Shown here in pieces: positions 47,827 to 62,670 of a stretch of 64,000 nt of DNA. The stretch is from positions 4,216,001 to 4,280,000 of the forward strand of contig JABYQN010000001.1 in the NCBI GenBank assembly GCA_022606135.1, read 5' to 3'. Source of the stretch: Fomes fomentarius. Its lineage: Eukaryota; Basidiomycota; Agaricomycetes; Polyporales; Polyporaceae. The notes below the pieces were generated by a model, which had not been told where the DNA came from, ran no database searches, and saw only the letters and a list, made by a program, of their open reading frames with translations. A program made the translations under genes and the position numbers. The first letter of the stretch is position 1. Each line of letters begins with the position of its first letter.

Positions 47827-48704
47827 GCATCCCAGAGCTCATTCCAATCACCCAAACTCACCTCACTCAACATGGCTGATTCTGACTGTGTAGCAGAGCC
47901 CACCTACTAGTATAAAATGAATTGGGTAGGAGTCCCGACTCCCATCCTGACGCCTGATCTTCTGGCCCAGTCGAGGTAGATTGCAGTGTAGGGTAGAGCT
48001 ATCAAAGATCAGAGGCCCAGGGTCGAATTGTGGAGAATACTGATAAATATCCCGCTTCCATATCTGATCCACATCGGATAGATTTGACCGTAGTACTTTT
48101 AGTTCAGTCTCCTACGAAGATCTTGTGAACAATCTCAGTGGCTACGATCTGCTTGAGTCTTTGAAATACGAGCTCTAAGCAACGGTGGCAACTTGCGACA
48201 GTGGCAGCATCGACCGGACAACGTTGCGGAAGGACAATCCGACAGGATCTACGCTGCAGTGGACTCACCTCCTAAGTAGTCCGTGCGAGAGTCTTCGTAT
48301 TCACGCGTTGTCGCCACGCTCCAAGTAGCAGAAAGAGCCATAGCATGACTTCGACGCTGCAAGGGGCGCAGCGAACACGAGCGGCGGTATGAATGTCCAA
48401 CTCGGTGTCGGCCGTAGGGCCGTGGCGATCGTTTCCAGATGACTCCTACCACCTTGACAGGGCGTACGTCCAACCTAACTTGAACTATGCCAGGAAGTGG
48501 CATACTCTATTCTCGTCTCCGGTCTTCCCGCCGGCTATGCTTGCGAACCACACGAAATTACTCCGGCAACAGGTTACTGTCTCGTCCGGGATCATGATAT
48601 TTTGGGATCGAGTCGGAATTCTGTAGCCGAGCTTATTTTCTCTCTGTCCTGTGAGTATAGACTGCAAGCACCATCTATCCTCGAGGATGGTGTTCTGTGA
48701 CACC
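47827..48704. other. Intergenic, no gene recognised
   Basis: No protein-like frame or repeat is seen. Confidence 0.5.
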
Positions 48705-49420
48705 GTACGAGCGGGTTCGTCAGCTGCTCTGCCTGCGGCACAACCGTCAGTGATCCTACCGACGTAAGGGTGTCGTGAAGTCCTACCCAAACTATCTCCT
48801 CAACAGCTCGACCAGCAGTGCATCCTTGCGCTCTTTCCAGTACTTCTCTTTGTGCCGTAGGACCCCCGAAGCTCTTCCAATAGTGCTTCATGCTGCTCAA
48901 TGCCAGCCCAGCGGTGCTTGGCCTTCATGAGCATATACCGCACTTGCGCATGCGACCGGCCCATGATGAGCCCCTTCGTGAGTTCTCCTTGCCACAGGAG
49001 GTGAGGGGGAAGCCGTCGAACTCGAACGTGCCTGGTTCCGGGGAGAAGTGCCTGACGGGAGTCCGAGGCCGCCGAGTTGAACCCTCAACCGGAGATACGC
49101 GGAACTCGTCCTCGTCCTCGTCCCTGGCACGTGCTTCCACCTTGAAGGCATACGGATCTGTACTGGTCTGTGCGGCAGCAGCTACGGGCTCTTCGCGTTT
49201 TTGCTCGCGGTTCCCGCCACGCCCAGGAAGAGGGGAGGATAGGTAGTGCTAGATGCGCCTATGCTTCGCAAGGGTGTCGGAACGCGTCAACGACTTGTCA
49301 CATTCTTTGTGCTGTAGTCGATATACAAGCTTCTAAATGCTTTTCGTCCGAGTGAGATGCGGCTTACCTGGTCTTGGACAAGTGAAGGGCTTCTCTCCTA
49401 TGCGAGTGAATATGCGAAAT
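48705..49420 (-). pseudogene. Decayed partial copy of the C2H2 zinc-finger gene
   Basis: The sequence follows 41757-42480 closely, in the same orientation, covering the third finger region, the RVSPVEG block and the coiled-coil end. Small indels break the frame: an extra C in the 'ggacccccgaag' stretch, added bases near 'caatgccagccc', and a deletion where the intact gene reads DAEDELPPHL. The first two fingers and the N-terminus are missing. No start or full-length frame remains. Confidence 0.82.
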
Positions 49421-50050
49421 GTGACAGGTTCGAAGGAGAGGTGCCGAAGTGCACAGGACACGAGATCTCAACTCATACCTCTCGTCGAAACAATCGCATA
49501 TACCTATTCCCGGCAGCACCAGCAGATAGTCCTGCCACTGAGGCGAGCAACGATTCTGTGCATCATGGCCTCGGCTTCGCCGGCGAACATGGAGACTTCT
49601 CAAAGCAACAAAGCAACCGGGTCTGACCAGCTGCCAACTTGAACTGCCATTGGGAACTCTATGTTACGAGTTTGAATTATACCGAACAGCCATCTGTCTC
49701 CTGAGAACATTGTTCGACAGGCTGACTAGTGGCACAGGGACACGTAACCGTATCTTCCTTCGAGAAAACGCTATCCGCTGCGAAGGACATTCAAGCAAAT
49801 TAGGATGAGGAAAGGGTAAAGCTATCGGTATCAAATCTGTCAAATGCACTGGGAGATCGAGGCCAGTGGATTCGATTACTCAGCATGCTCTCGGAACACC
49901 TATTGGCATCTCACTTGACGAACCCAACTTTGTGTTATTCTCAGGTTTCCACCATTTTTAGTTTTGTCTCCATGCCCTCCCACTTGTATATATATATACC
50001 TCACCCCGTGGATGCACAGCTCCAGGTCAATCCTGGCTACTCGACGAGAC
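49421..50050. promoter_or_regulatory. Upstream region of DUF6534 gene B
   Basis: A TATATATATATA tract at 49987-49998 precedes the start. No remnant of TAF11 is visible here, although the gene order suggests one might once have been present. Confidence 0.45.
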
Positions 50051-52172
50051 ATGTATCCATCGTCCCTCCCAACTTCATCTTCAATACTACCCTCCTTGTC
50101 ACCCATACCCCCGCTTGATGATAGCTTTGGAGCTATCCTTGTTTCCACCTTTGTTGCGCTTCTGTGAGAGTGCTTGTCATGACTACACTTCCATTCATGA
50201 CTGATTTCAAACTCTCAACCTGTATTACCGCTTGATCAGATTATACGGGCTGACAGTGAGACAGAATTACCAGTACTTCTGCTCCTATCCCGCAGATTCG
50301 TCAACTCTCAAGTTGATTGTACGTGTCCCTCCTTCATGCGAGAAATATCTCAGTTGAAGTGGCCCTCGGTATAGGTACTTAGCTTGCTGTGAGTGGTTCG
50401 TCACTTGACCCCATCCCCCCTTCCCATTTTCCTATGGTGGTCGGTCATAGCCTAGGGAATACCGTAGACTGTGGCGCCCTCATATACACTTGGTGTGTAG
50501 ATCTGAGTTGAGTAACATATTATCGACAAACCAACCATGCATATAGTTATCATTATCTTGTGGTGGACTATGCGAATCCCTTGGATCTTAACAGGATTGT
50601 GTGGTAAGTTGATCTTTCCGCACAACTGTCATTATGCCGTATCGTTCATTCCAAATTGTTCGATAGGTCTTTCAAGGTGGGTGGAAACTCTGAATACATC
50701 TATTCCGGAGATGATGCAAAGTCTAATACCACGTAGATGACGGTTCCGGTGGTGGTCTGTTGATGTAGACTGTGACGCCAGATGTTTCACTTACGCTTTT
50801 ACAGGGGATCATGCTACTGGTTACTCAGAGGTAACGTTCACCTGCCAGTTCAGAGCGAATTACATGCGGATGACATGCATCACAGCTTCCATCTCCGGAG
50901 GATCTGTATTGGCATGTGGACACGCACGAGTCTTCGTCATCAGGATATATACTCATACTGTTTCATGTAGCATTTGCTCAGCATCGACGATTATTGAGCA
51001 CTTCGGTGGTGAGTGCTCTTGTATTTACCACCACTGGATTTTCAGCTCATGCCATGCTCACTTTACAGTTGTCCCTCATGCTTGTAGAAACAGGTATGAG
51101 CACAGCTATTGCATATATCGGCCCACTATCCAACTCATGTACTCTTGCAGGGCTTTTGATCGGTACCAGCAATCTATGTTCTCATGTTTACACAGGGGTA
51201 CTAACGATAAGACAACTAGCATTTTCCGTGAAATTGTGAGATTGAGCCATCTTGATTGTGATAATACCTCAGAGACGCTGATGTGAAGTGGTGTTTCGAC
51301 TAGGTTCAAGACAAAGGATTTCTTCCAGGTCGACATAGCTACGACGGTATGGGATTACTGTAGAAATATGATGCATTGTTCATTGACGACACGTAACCAT
51401 ACAGCGGCTAGCCTCCGTTCTATTCGGCCTTACTGTGGCCATAGACGGTAGCTTGACCGGGCTCTTGATTATAATTCTGCGTAGAAGGCGTTCAGGATTT
51501 CGACAGTATGGTCTCCAGTTGATCCGTGTACTAGTCTGCCCTGATAGATTGCGCACAGCACGAACGAGGTGCTGGACAAGCTTACCTGGAATGCTGTTAT
51601 TGCAAGTATGTCACAATTATTGCTTCAGTTCTTGCCACCGCCGATTACTCAAGTTGACCACTGGATTGTTCAGCTGCACTCAATGGGTCAGTCGAGTTCG
51701 GACTAGATTGCCCTCATATCGTGTAAACTGTTTTTAGTGCTGTTATACTACCGGCCTTCGTCTTTGTAAGTCCTGTCGCCCTCAAACTACTCTGCAATGA
51801 TAACGTGAGATGTATACCCACAGGTGGTGGCGCAGCCACACAACTTCATATGGGTCGCCATAATCATCCCAGCACCGGAAGGTACGAAGCACTGCTCAGA
51901 GAGATCATGCGAAACTCGCTGAGCACTCGTTTTGCTAGTATATACAAACTCCATCCTGGCTGTGTGGGTACCAAGCTCGATAAACCACTCATGTCATGAT
52001 CCTCAGAATGATTCACAGGTTGAATTGCCGCGACTCGACCGTGATAGCCGTGGACCAGGGCGCTCCGGTGATCCATCTTATAGACATAGCCGCGGAACCA
52101 CATGTGCTTGGCAACGTACCATCTTCGAGTACCCTGATTACCGATCAGCCAGCCTCGTTAGCCGCAAAGTAA
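50051..52172 (+). CDS. DUF6534-type seven-helix membrane protein B
   Basis: This is a paralogue of gene A with the same exon plan. The start is MYPSSLPTSSSILPSLSPIP (a second in-frame ATG at 50012 is only about 15 bases after the TATA tract, so it is less likely). Blocks are SFGAILVSTFVALLLYGLTV, YQYFCSYPADSSTLKLI, YHYLVVDYANPLDLNRIVW, GIMLLVTQSFHLRRICIGM and RLASVLFGLTVAIDGSLTGL. Then come IIILRRRRSGFR, TNEVLDKLTWNAVIA, ILPAFVF, PHNFIWVAIIIPAPE, and YTNSILAVLNCRDS, ending PASLAAK. After RRICIGM (about 50916) the donor used by gene A (GG|gtaagc) reads tggacac here. Either another donor is used or this copy is beginning to decay. Confidence 0.72.
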
Positions 52173-52744
52173 AGTGCAGGTATAATCTTAGTAGCCTCTC
52201 CCTTCCTATCAGCATGCTCACCGGTGAATCGTAGGATAAATGAGTATCGGACCGGCTTCTTGAACATCCGAGCTTGACCAGGCCTTTCGTATATCGTGAT
52301 GTAGTAGTTACCATCTAGTGTACCCTTCTCAGGGGGATCAGGGCAATGCATCGGAGAGTCCATCCATATCTGCAACAACTTGAAGCGTCCAGAATTGACC
52401 ATGTGCACCGAGTCCGACTCAGACACCATGGCATCGTCGGGGTCGGTCAAATTAAAGAATGTAGCGCCATCATCCTCCGGCCGCCAAGCCGAGGGAAGGG
52501 CGGGTATGTGCTATCGAAACAGGCGGCACGCCCGAGACTTCTAACATATGACCTCAATATCATGGAACGCCGGAAGGGATAGGCAGCCGCCAGCATAGCT
52601 TGAGGCTCTCCTGGGGAGATATCTCGCGCGCCCGTGCGCCGTGTGATACTCATACATATCCACTCGGCATACTAGGCCGAGTGATGTGCCGTAACTTACG
52701 TTGAAAATGGGAAGCGGCCGGTGGTTTGACAGCTGGTCGAGCAC
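52145..52744 (-). CDS. Hypothetical gene, partial model
   Basis: No family is recognised. On the minus strand a segment with CLSLPAFHDIE joins, across an intron of about 80 bases starting gtcatatg, to DDGATFFNLTDPDDAMVSES. It then continues through VHMVNSGRFKLLQIWMDSP and NYYITIYERPGQARMFKKPV to a stop at 52145. Composition and the clean junction argue for a real protein, perhaps a small beta-rich domain. The 5' part (MLDQLSNHRPLPIFN) has a good donor, but no acceptor in matching phase was found. The 3' end overlaps the last bases of the convergent gene B. Confidence 0.4.
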
Positions 52745-55683
52745 GCGTACGCGTTCGGAGCATCAAGAAGAGGGGCTGCAGATTAAGAAGTGAACATCTT
52801 TCTGAATCTTGTAAGAATCAGGTCAATTGACAGATTGCGACGTCGTCCGTGCATGCTGTCCGGCACGCCTCCCGAGTGGCACAGTGCCATGTAGTTAGAT
52901 ATAAATGCATGGAAACGCTCTAACCACGGGCGACTGGCGGACGCTGCCCAGAAGACCCCGGATTTGCACTACAGCCCAGTACAGCGCAGCAACTTGGAAG
53001 GATCCCAAGTGACAGATGGACGTTGCCAAGGCTGACACTTCACACTGCTGTCGGCCACCACGCTGCGCGACGATCTCGCCACAGAAGTTGATGCGCGTCC
53101 TGAAGCAACAACTGATATCGGAGCAGTTTGCGCGCCGCGACCGTCAGAGTAGGGCACACCTTCCTGGGTGACATCGCGACACGAATATATAGGGCGCTAT
53201 AGCATGCGATTCCCTGGCATCCTGTAGTGTACGGGAATCCATGTTCAGCGACGGGTTCCGCAAGGTATGCAGGGAAACGGAAAACCTGACATATTCCAAG
53301 CCACATGACGTGACATTTCACCGCTGGGAAGACGTTTCAGCATTGTATCGCACTCCTGCTTGTTCGCTCGATCACCTAGACGTCCCAGCACCCGACGAGG
53401 AGGTGCCCGGATACAGCAAGGGGTGAGGAAGCTTGCGTAAGCGCGCACGTCCAGGCGGCAAGCAAACGTGATGTTAGCTAGACCTGGACCAATCTCGTAC
53501 TGATACCCAGACGACTGTACAATTTTATTTCGAAGACCCGAGGTGTTCGCAACATGACGAGCGATAGCTGCGGACAGCGGCTAGACATGACGTTCGCCGG
53601 ACGCTGTGAGGGAACGACTCGATGGTGTCGCCTGCTCTACTCACTTGGACTCAGAAGCCAGAAGAGCCGGGAGGAGATAGTTTGAACCGCATTTGTCCGC
53701 GTCGCACCACGATCAGTGCATGGACCATGATGGACGTGTCGCTCCGAGTGAATCGCAGGACCCTTAGGCTTGAGGGGACGCAACCTTGGGCAAAGTGCCC
53801 AGGATGACACAAAGGAGCATCGGAAGAAGAGTAGTGCGGCTTGGTCTCGCCGAGTCGTCATGCTCAGGATCTGGACTACGGGAGACTTTGAGCCCAAGGT
53901 CCACCCGCCAGGCCCCGAGCGATCTTGCACAATCGCGACCTGTGCATGTTCGACTTCAAGATGTCTTCTCCTGTTGATGCGCACCCTCCGCGGCTGCATA
54001 CCATGCACAACGTCTGAACGAGAGCGCTCCAGACTCCGATGGCACGCAGGCCTGGCACCCCTTCACCGGAGAAGTTCGAGCTCCACAGGACAACCATGCG
54101 AAGAGCGAGTCGATCTTGAGAGACACAGACGCATGGGGAGTCGACCGCAGGCAAATTTTGACATTGAAAATGGCTCCCTGGGTGAAGATCGAGGAACCGC
54201 AGCAACGTCGGTCGGGCGCAGCACATACCGCGGAGGCAGTACTGCGCTGTGACACACGCAAGCAAAATCAGATGTATGAATGTGCGTACATACGCTCCCG
54301 TCAGGACCAGGAGAGATGTGATCCCGTCTCCATCGGTCGAGAATTGTCGAGCGTAATCCACCCGACGCGCGGAGTGAGGCCTCGTTCGGAACAGAGACGG
54401 GTCGGAGTGCTTCCTCGACCGACGGCACATGTGTTTTGCAACGTGTGTACTCTCGTTGTACTACATCGGGCAGACCGGTGTGCCCAGAGGCCGGAACAAG
54501 CGCTCGGGGATTCGTAGAATATGACGTCGAACGGCCGAAAATGGGATCCGAAGCGCGCGTCGGGACCCGGACATTTGCACGGCGACCGGCTGGGGAAGCA
54601 TTCCGGTTGAGGTCCACGGTGCTGAACATTGCGGATGGCACTACGCGACGCCTATGCTATGACGTATGCCATGCCCTCCCAGAACCCGGAGAGGCTCGAC
54701 TGTGATGTCAACGCGTCCAGTTCGCCCAAGTTAGTCAGCAGGGGCACAACCTAAAGTGGGATTCACACACCGCGGGGATATCAGAATACGGTCAATTCGT
54801 GGACTTGAGCGCGCGTGAAGCCAGGGAGGGACGCGCGACGGCGGTTGGCTGGTGCGGATCGACAGGCGGGCTTGGCTATCAGGGACAGCGCAGCAAGTTA
54901 TGAAAGGCTCACGCGAGCTTCCTCGCCAGTGCGTGTGCACCGTATGTACACACCTCCGCGTTGAACCGAAGCACAACCTGGACCTTCAGCTATCATTCGG
55001 GGTATGGCGGCCGCGCCCTCGGCGCCAGGCTGGCTTGCAACGCAAACGTGGAATCGACGTGGAAACTTGAGCTGTCGAACTCGCAATTAAGCTGGTTGGA
55101 GCGGGAGCGCGGAGCTTAAAGCTTGAAGTCTCCGCCGCTCGCAATGCTCCGTCGGACTTTAGTCGGATATCAAATGACTGGCGCACTGGCAGCTGGAGCG
55201 ACTCCTAGGCACTCATCTGACGTCCCTAAGTCAATTCACTTCCCGATGCCTGCGAAATCCACTTGATATTATGTGTCCATGCAGTGTCTTCTCTCGAGGT
55301 TCAAGATGGGACCTATATGAAAATGTGAGTTAAAAACAGTTAGCCGGCAATTCTCGTCTCATCGAGATAACGAAGCTACTCTCGAAGCGACTTCAACCTG
55401 TCCCCACCCTGGCCACCACGCTCCGATTTGCGCATGCGACAACACCCAGGATTACTAATTAAAGATCTCTCCTACTCTTAGTGTGCTAGCATGACTTGCT
55501 CGCTCCCCACCACCGTTCAATCCAAGAACCACTGAACTTGAAATACTTCATACTCCCAGTGACGGCCGGGGCGCTTCAGCACTGGATCTAGCTAGGGCTA
55601 TAGGATCATCGCATGGCAAGACCGCGATATACTGCAAAGAATTTCTCTAGCGTAGCTTCAAGCCTATTAGGTGACGGATCTCA
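52745..55683. other. Gene-poor stretch
   Basis: Long but mutually overlapping frames on both strands near 53.6-54.7 kb reflect GC-rich sequence with few stops. None carries a recognisable domain or a splice pattern that improves it. I see no terminal repeats that would mark an element. Confidence 0.45.
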
Positions 55684-55998
55684 TTGACGACAATGACAGC
55701 GGAAGAGCTTCCCGAGTCACCGGCGGTACACAAGACTGCAAACAAGACTCGCATAGTGATTCACTTGGGTTCACGGGACAAATCCAACGAGCATCCAATT
55801 CTATGCTGGTACGTGCAACGTGAGAATTTTATAGCGCATTGTCCCTTTAGCACGATGGAGCCACCAGCTGACTTCGAAACAGTAGCAGGTATCACCTACA
55901 GTGAAGAAGTCCAGGATCCGCCGGTCACCAGAGCAGAGCCACGTCCGACTCACACGGGACGTACCTACCCAACCTGGGATGCTTTGCATGAGTGACAT
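55684..55998 (+). CDS. Small hypothetical open frame
   Basis: A 103-codon frame beginning MTTMTAEELPESPAVHKTAN contains IVIHLGSRDKSNEHPILCWY and a Pro/Thr-rich end. No homologue is recognised. It stands alone, with no visible intron, and may be fortuitous. Confidence 0.3.
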
Positions 55999-56354
55999 AG
56001 TCAGGTACGCTTATTGTTCTTTGTTTGGTACAGGACATAATGGCTTTGTGCATAGTGCATACCGCATACCGCATGGGCCCTTCACTCATCACCTCATCAC
56101 GCCCGCACCCTACTAGTCGCACCACAAAGCACAAACCGGCCTTCGTACCCCTTCGTATCAACGAGTTTGTCTCGCACACCTTCACGCACTCCACCGCGTT
56201 CTGGTATAAGAGACGCGCTTCGCGTTCCTGTTCCTCGTCGGCAACCATTCGCGTCCCCATCCCTCCCAAGTTCGTTTCCTGCGCTAGCGCGCGCGCTCTT
56301 CCTTCCTCAGCCACGCTCCTCGTTCCCCGCGACACCGACATCACAGCCACTGCA

Positions 56355-57207
56355 ATGCCTTTCTTCGACATCCCGAAGCCGCTCGTCAAGGCGCTTGTGA
56401 CAGGTCCCAGGAAGAAAGCGAACAAAGTCGCGGACGCCGTAACCAAAGGACTCGTTCAGCGGGCGAACTGGGCAAAGCTCGCCCGCGTCAAGTCCAAGGC
56501 GGGCGCAACTAAGAACGGCGAGGACGCCCAGAGAGAAGAGGATGTCGTGAGTATGCAGCTCCCGTCTCAATCTCCGGAGGTACGCAGGGTTGCCTCGTCG
56601 GTATGTTTTCGTTCATTGTTCATGTCTGTCTCTGGCTGATGGGCACGGTGGTGTAGCCATGTCTGCGGGAGGAGGCGATCGAAGGAGGTGGGTGCAGCGC
56701 GGAAAAGGAGGACGATGGGACTTCGACAGAGTGGTCCTCGGAGATGCACAACATTGAAGGCCTCAGGCGATGGTCTGTAGTCGACGAGACGATCCGCTCG
56801 GCCCGCTACCGCATGTATGATTCACCACCGTCCGAGGGATCAGAGGGCTCTGACTCGGAGGAGACCGCTGCCCAAACCGAGGGGACCGTGACGCCAGCGA
56901 ACAACCTCTCGCGGTCAAACTCGTACAAGATCGCGGAGGTTGGAGTTGTCGACGACAGGTGAGTGGTGGCCTGCGCGTCCATCGTCAGTATATACACAGC
57001 GTACTGATATTGATGGCACCGTTCAGCTCACCACTTGATACCGAACACTCGATCCGGTCGTCGCCCAGGAGGACAGTCGTCGACCCGTACGGAGTCAGGC
57101 TCGTCCAGAAGGCGCAGACGGACGCCGGGAGGTACGACCGGGCTCTGGCGCTGCCCTCGTTCCGCCCTGTGCATCCCGCGCTCGCCTTCGACGACGAGGG
57201 CTTCTGA
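56355..57207 (+). CDS. Hypothetical Ser-rich protein, three exons
   Basis: The start is MPFFDIPKPLVKALVTGPRK, and the frame runs through a basic helix (ANKVADAVTKGLVQRANWAK) to an intron near 56600. The second exon has PCLREEAIEGGGCSAEKEDD, MHNIEGLRRWSVVDETIRSA and an acidic Ser-rich run, ending VVDDR. The third exon, SPLDTEHSIRSSPRRTVVDP, ends PALAFDDEGF. Both introns keep phase, which supports the model. No domain is recognised. A longer in-frame start exists at 56025, but that part reads like leader. It converges on the third sulfhydrylase at a gap of about 400 bases. Confidence 0.6.
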
Positions 57208-57616
57208 ATCCCACAAGCGGCTGGGAGAGGTCGAGGTGAATATGTGAGGGGCTGTGAAGAGCTCGTGGCCCCTACGTTGAGATTATATATTCGTATTTAT
57301 CACATCGTTCTTTCGCTCGCGTTGCCCGTCTTCTGCGTCGACGAGCGCGCTGTTGTGTTCTTTGTACTCGTATCCATTGATTACCTCTGTCTTACCCCGC
57401 GTCGTTCTCGCCACTGTGTCTCCTTTGTATTATCCTTACCCGATGCTTCCGTGTTGTACGAATCTGATACGATCTTATGGCAAAATCTTTTGTGGTATCC
57501 ATGAATTGGGTCAATATCCCTGCATGAGATATAAGTATCGAAGAAGATTCTTCAGGTCGACGTCTCCATTATAAACGAACTCGCGCAGCGCGCGGCCCGC
57601 CCCTTTGCCAACCCAT
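57208..57616. other. Convergent intergenic region
   Basis: This holds 3' flanks of two convergent genes; nothing else is seen. Confidence 0.5.
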
Positions 57617-59633
<2,017 letters not shown>

Positions 59634-59635
59634 TC

Positions 59636-59643
59636 ATTTTATA
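59636..59643 (-). promoter_or_regulatory. TATA box of sulfhydrylase copy 3
   Basis: TATAAAAT on the minus strand, 46 bases upstream of the ATG. Confidence 0.55.
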
Positions 59644-62010
59644 GCTGCCTGAGCGTCAAGATGGCAATTGCGCAACCATGCATCGTGGAGCGCAGAGGAG
59701 AAAATCGGGAGGAACAAGTAGCTTCCCTGTGGGGCGACCACGTACGTTGGCGCTACCCAGTGCAGAACTTCGAAGCACAAACTGAATTCCCTGAGCCAGA
59801 ATCGTATAATGTGAGAGTCTCAAACAGTTCCTGACGTTCCCGATGCTTACCAGGCTGGTCCGATGAGGAAGCTACAGCAACGACGTGGCTTGCGTGGGTG
59901 TCTTCTACTTCAGCTCAGTGAATACTTGCAATGAGACAGGAGTCAGCTGCAATAGGATAGAGAGCGGGATCGTCCGTGTAAACTCACACCACCCCAAGTT
60001 TTGCGTATCAGACTCAGTGGCGCTTACCATTCCCTGTATGCTTACCAACCTAAGGAAGAGAGGAAAAGCTCCCCAAGAATAGTTTTCGTACTGCAGTATA
60101 GTATTGAGATGGTTGGAGCTACAGAGTTGCCGCGTATATTCATGTCAGCAATGATACCATGAGTTCTCGGGTTGCATGCTACCGCTCTGGGATACCAGGA
60201 AGTGTGGACAAGCGATATTCCCCGTGTGGACCCACACTCAAGGGAATTCACTACCGCTGATCGGGTGTGCCTATATTTGAACTGTCTGCTCATAGATCTG
60301 CTCTCGGTGTCTACCCATTCATGGGTTATACTAGTCTAGACTGGCGACTCACCTCGACAGAGAACTACGTGTCAACTCATAGCTGAGATACAGCAAGGCG
60401 TAGGGCCACTTAATTTGATGATGGTCCGCTGCAAGGCACCTTTCGCAGCTCAGAGCCAGGGGTGAGAACGAGGAAGCGTTGCCGTCGGAACGGCACGGAT
60501 AATCGTTGACCACCGAGGTAGAGAGCAGAGCGATTCTGGAGTAGACATGCCACGACATACCGACATAGATACGAAAACAATCTCTCAACGGTGCAGTACC
60601 GTAGTTCCATCCCAAATCGGAAGCCACGAAGTCTACTCACATCCGTTACTTCGGCTGTGGCGGAATCAGACAATATTGCCGTCACTGTTGAATGCAGCAC
60701 TGGTAAGTCCGCAGATCCGAGTTGTGCAGAATCTTCTGCGGCTGTCCGGGACCAAGATGCATGCGGGTTCCATCATACACACAGTGCCCGATGCTAGCTC
60801 GCGGTGTCGCAATACGTTCGTCAGGGTGTGCACGGTACGTCAGTCGCGGGTAGAGTTGACTTCAAGAACCGCGAGTCGCTACGAGAACAGCCGATGCGTG
60901 TGTAGCTGCTAAGAGACCGCTGGATGTCGTGGGACGAGTATCGTCGTGGTCGGACAACAAGAGACGAGACTCCCGAACCACCTCGCTCGCGTCCCAAGAT
61001 GGCAAGTCTACCGGGATTTGCCGTGTGCCCGACTGCCGCGTCGCCATGCTCCAGAATGGCACACGAGTAAATTTTTCTTTGTCTCTCATCTTGACCACCA
61101 TCCTATGCCCTCATTTGCTCAGAAATATGTGGCCACATCTTCAGGTTGCACTGGGAGTTTTTTGCTGTTAGAGGCCGTCGGTCGGGCTTGCTGAAGTTCA
61201 TAGGCGTTGTGGCGCTGCGGTACGCAGTATCTATTGAGCCGTCTTGCCATCTTCGTTCACCGTCTTACATAACTCTCAAAGAGTGTTGTTTACTCTATGT
61301 TGTGCGATGCAACCATACACTCTGCAATTCCCTTTGACGAGGTCCAGCTTGGGAAGCGTTCTGCATTGTCGCCCATCCTTTACGCGCATTCCCGAGACGA
61401 TAGCGTCGTGACATGCTTGAGTATCTGCTTCAGAGGCATTTATTACTCACTGGTCATTGGGAGAGGGCCTCAGGTACGTCCATATTTCTGACCCTGTGAC
61501 GTACATGCTAAGTAGACTTCTTCTAGATATGCAGGGAATAGCACGAGAACATGCGCAGCTTTCACAGTGTGTGTAATTTCACCCCAATCATATGACGTCC
61601 ATGCAGTACTTACACGGTGGTCATGCCTTGGCCACCGGTTCCTTCCCTTCTCCACTGTACCTCTCTGTTGGGATGGACTGTCATACTGCCTTCAGGTGGA
61701 TAAGGGGCATAGAAGTAGGTAGGTCGCCTGTTGTTCAGATGACGTTACTCAGTGATCTGGTTCATGGTACTAGTGTGCACGTTCCACTCGCGGGCCACCC
61801 CTTTGAGCGGAATCGGTACGATTGCTTCCCTTCCAAAATCTAATGACCTTTGTCCATCGCTTCAGTTCAACCATACTCCTGCCCTATCACTACGCCTTGC
61901 GTTCTCTCCGTGTCCGCCTTCCAACTGTTGATTCTCACTGCCTCTCTCTGCACACGTTCATGGCTTCCTACAGTCGACATTGAAACTGAACGCGTTCGTT
62001 ACAGGTACTA
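59644..62010. other. Gene-poor stretch
   Basis: No frame on either strand shows recognisable motifs or improving splice junctions. Confidence 0.45.
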
Positions 62011-62285
62011 TCTCCGGTGATATCTCAGAAGCCCTTGAGTTTCCCCTACCTTCGGGGCGCTTCCACCGTTCCACACATACAACCTTGCCGGGCTCATAGG
62101 CGACAACCTTCCTTGGCATCTGTCACCGTATTGACATTCATCTCCTCGTGGCCTTACTGCGTCCGGGAACATTGTGCGGGCAGACACTCTCGCTATATGT
62201 GGACGCGCCACTCCGCTCTTCCAAGCTCTCATTTGTCCACCCGTATCTTCCACCGCTATAGATATCCAACTCCCTGCGCGTACCA

Positions 62286-62670
62286 GTGTCGAGCGCGGCT
62301 TCCTCATCCACTCGTGGTGATGCCTTTCCCATGTCCACCTTCTCCGCAACGCCGCCCAGGCGCCCCAGCCCCCAACCCTACGGCCAATACCCCGACCTAT
62401 CCACGCCTCGTATCGAGCGCAGGATTGAACTTTCTTTGACTCCGTGTGCGCTCGGATGTATGCACGGCCTCGGGCATGCTTCTCAATCTCCGCTACTGCG
62501 GCTCGCTGCCTAATCCTCAGCCTCGATACGCACGGGGCTGCGGCTGCTCGCGGCAGCGACGCCGCGTTCCGACATCCTATAGTATCCGTGTATCCGCGGC
62601 GTTTCCGTCTCATCTGCTCATTCAGGCTTTCCGCTGCGCGCGCAAGAGGAGTAAGCACAAGTCCCGTTAA
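62286..62670 (+). CDS. Hypothetical small gene, 3' exons
   Basis: A frame with MSTFSATPPRRPSPQPYGQY and STPRIERRIELSLTP joins, through an intron starting gtgtgcg and ending cctcag, to LDTHGAAAARGSDAAFRHPI. A second intron of about 45 bases leads to AFRCARKRSKHKSR and a stop at 62670. Both junctions keep phase, and the spliced sequence ends in a strongly basic tail. An upstream exon near 62012-62068 (SGDISEALEFPLPSGRFH) could join in phase. No family is recognised. Confidence 0.35.

Noticed and set aside
53600..54700. Long overlapping frames on both strands
   Set aside because: They overlap in several frames at once, show no domain and have no start context. The stretch is GC-rich, which lowers stop frequency. 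Terminal repeats of a transposon were looked for by eye and not seen.
61592..62658. Frames of 83-216 codons near the right end
   Set aside because: They have no motif and overlap on both strands; only the spliced frame at 62286-62670 was kept, at low confidence.
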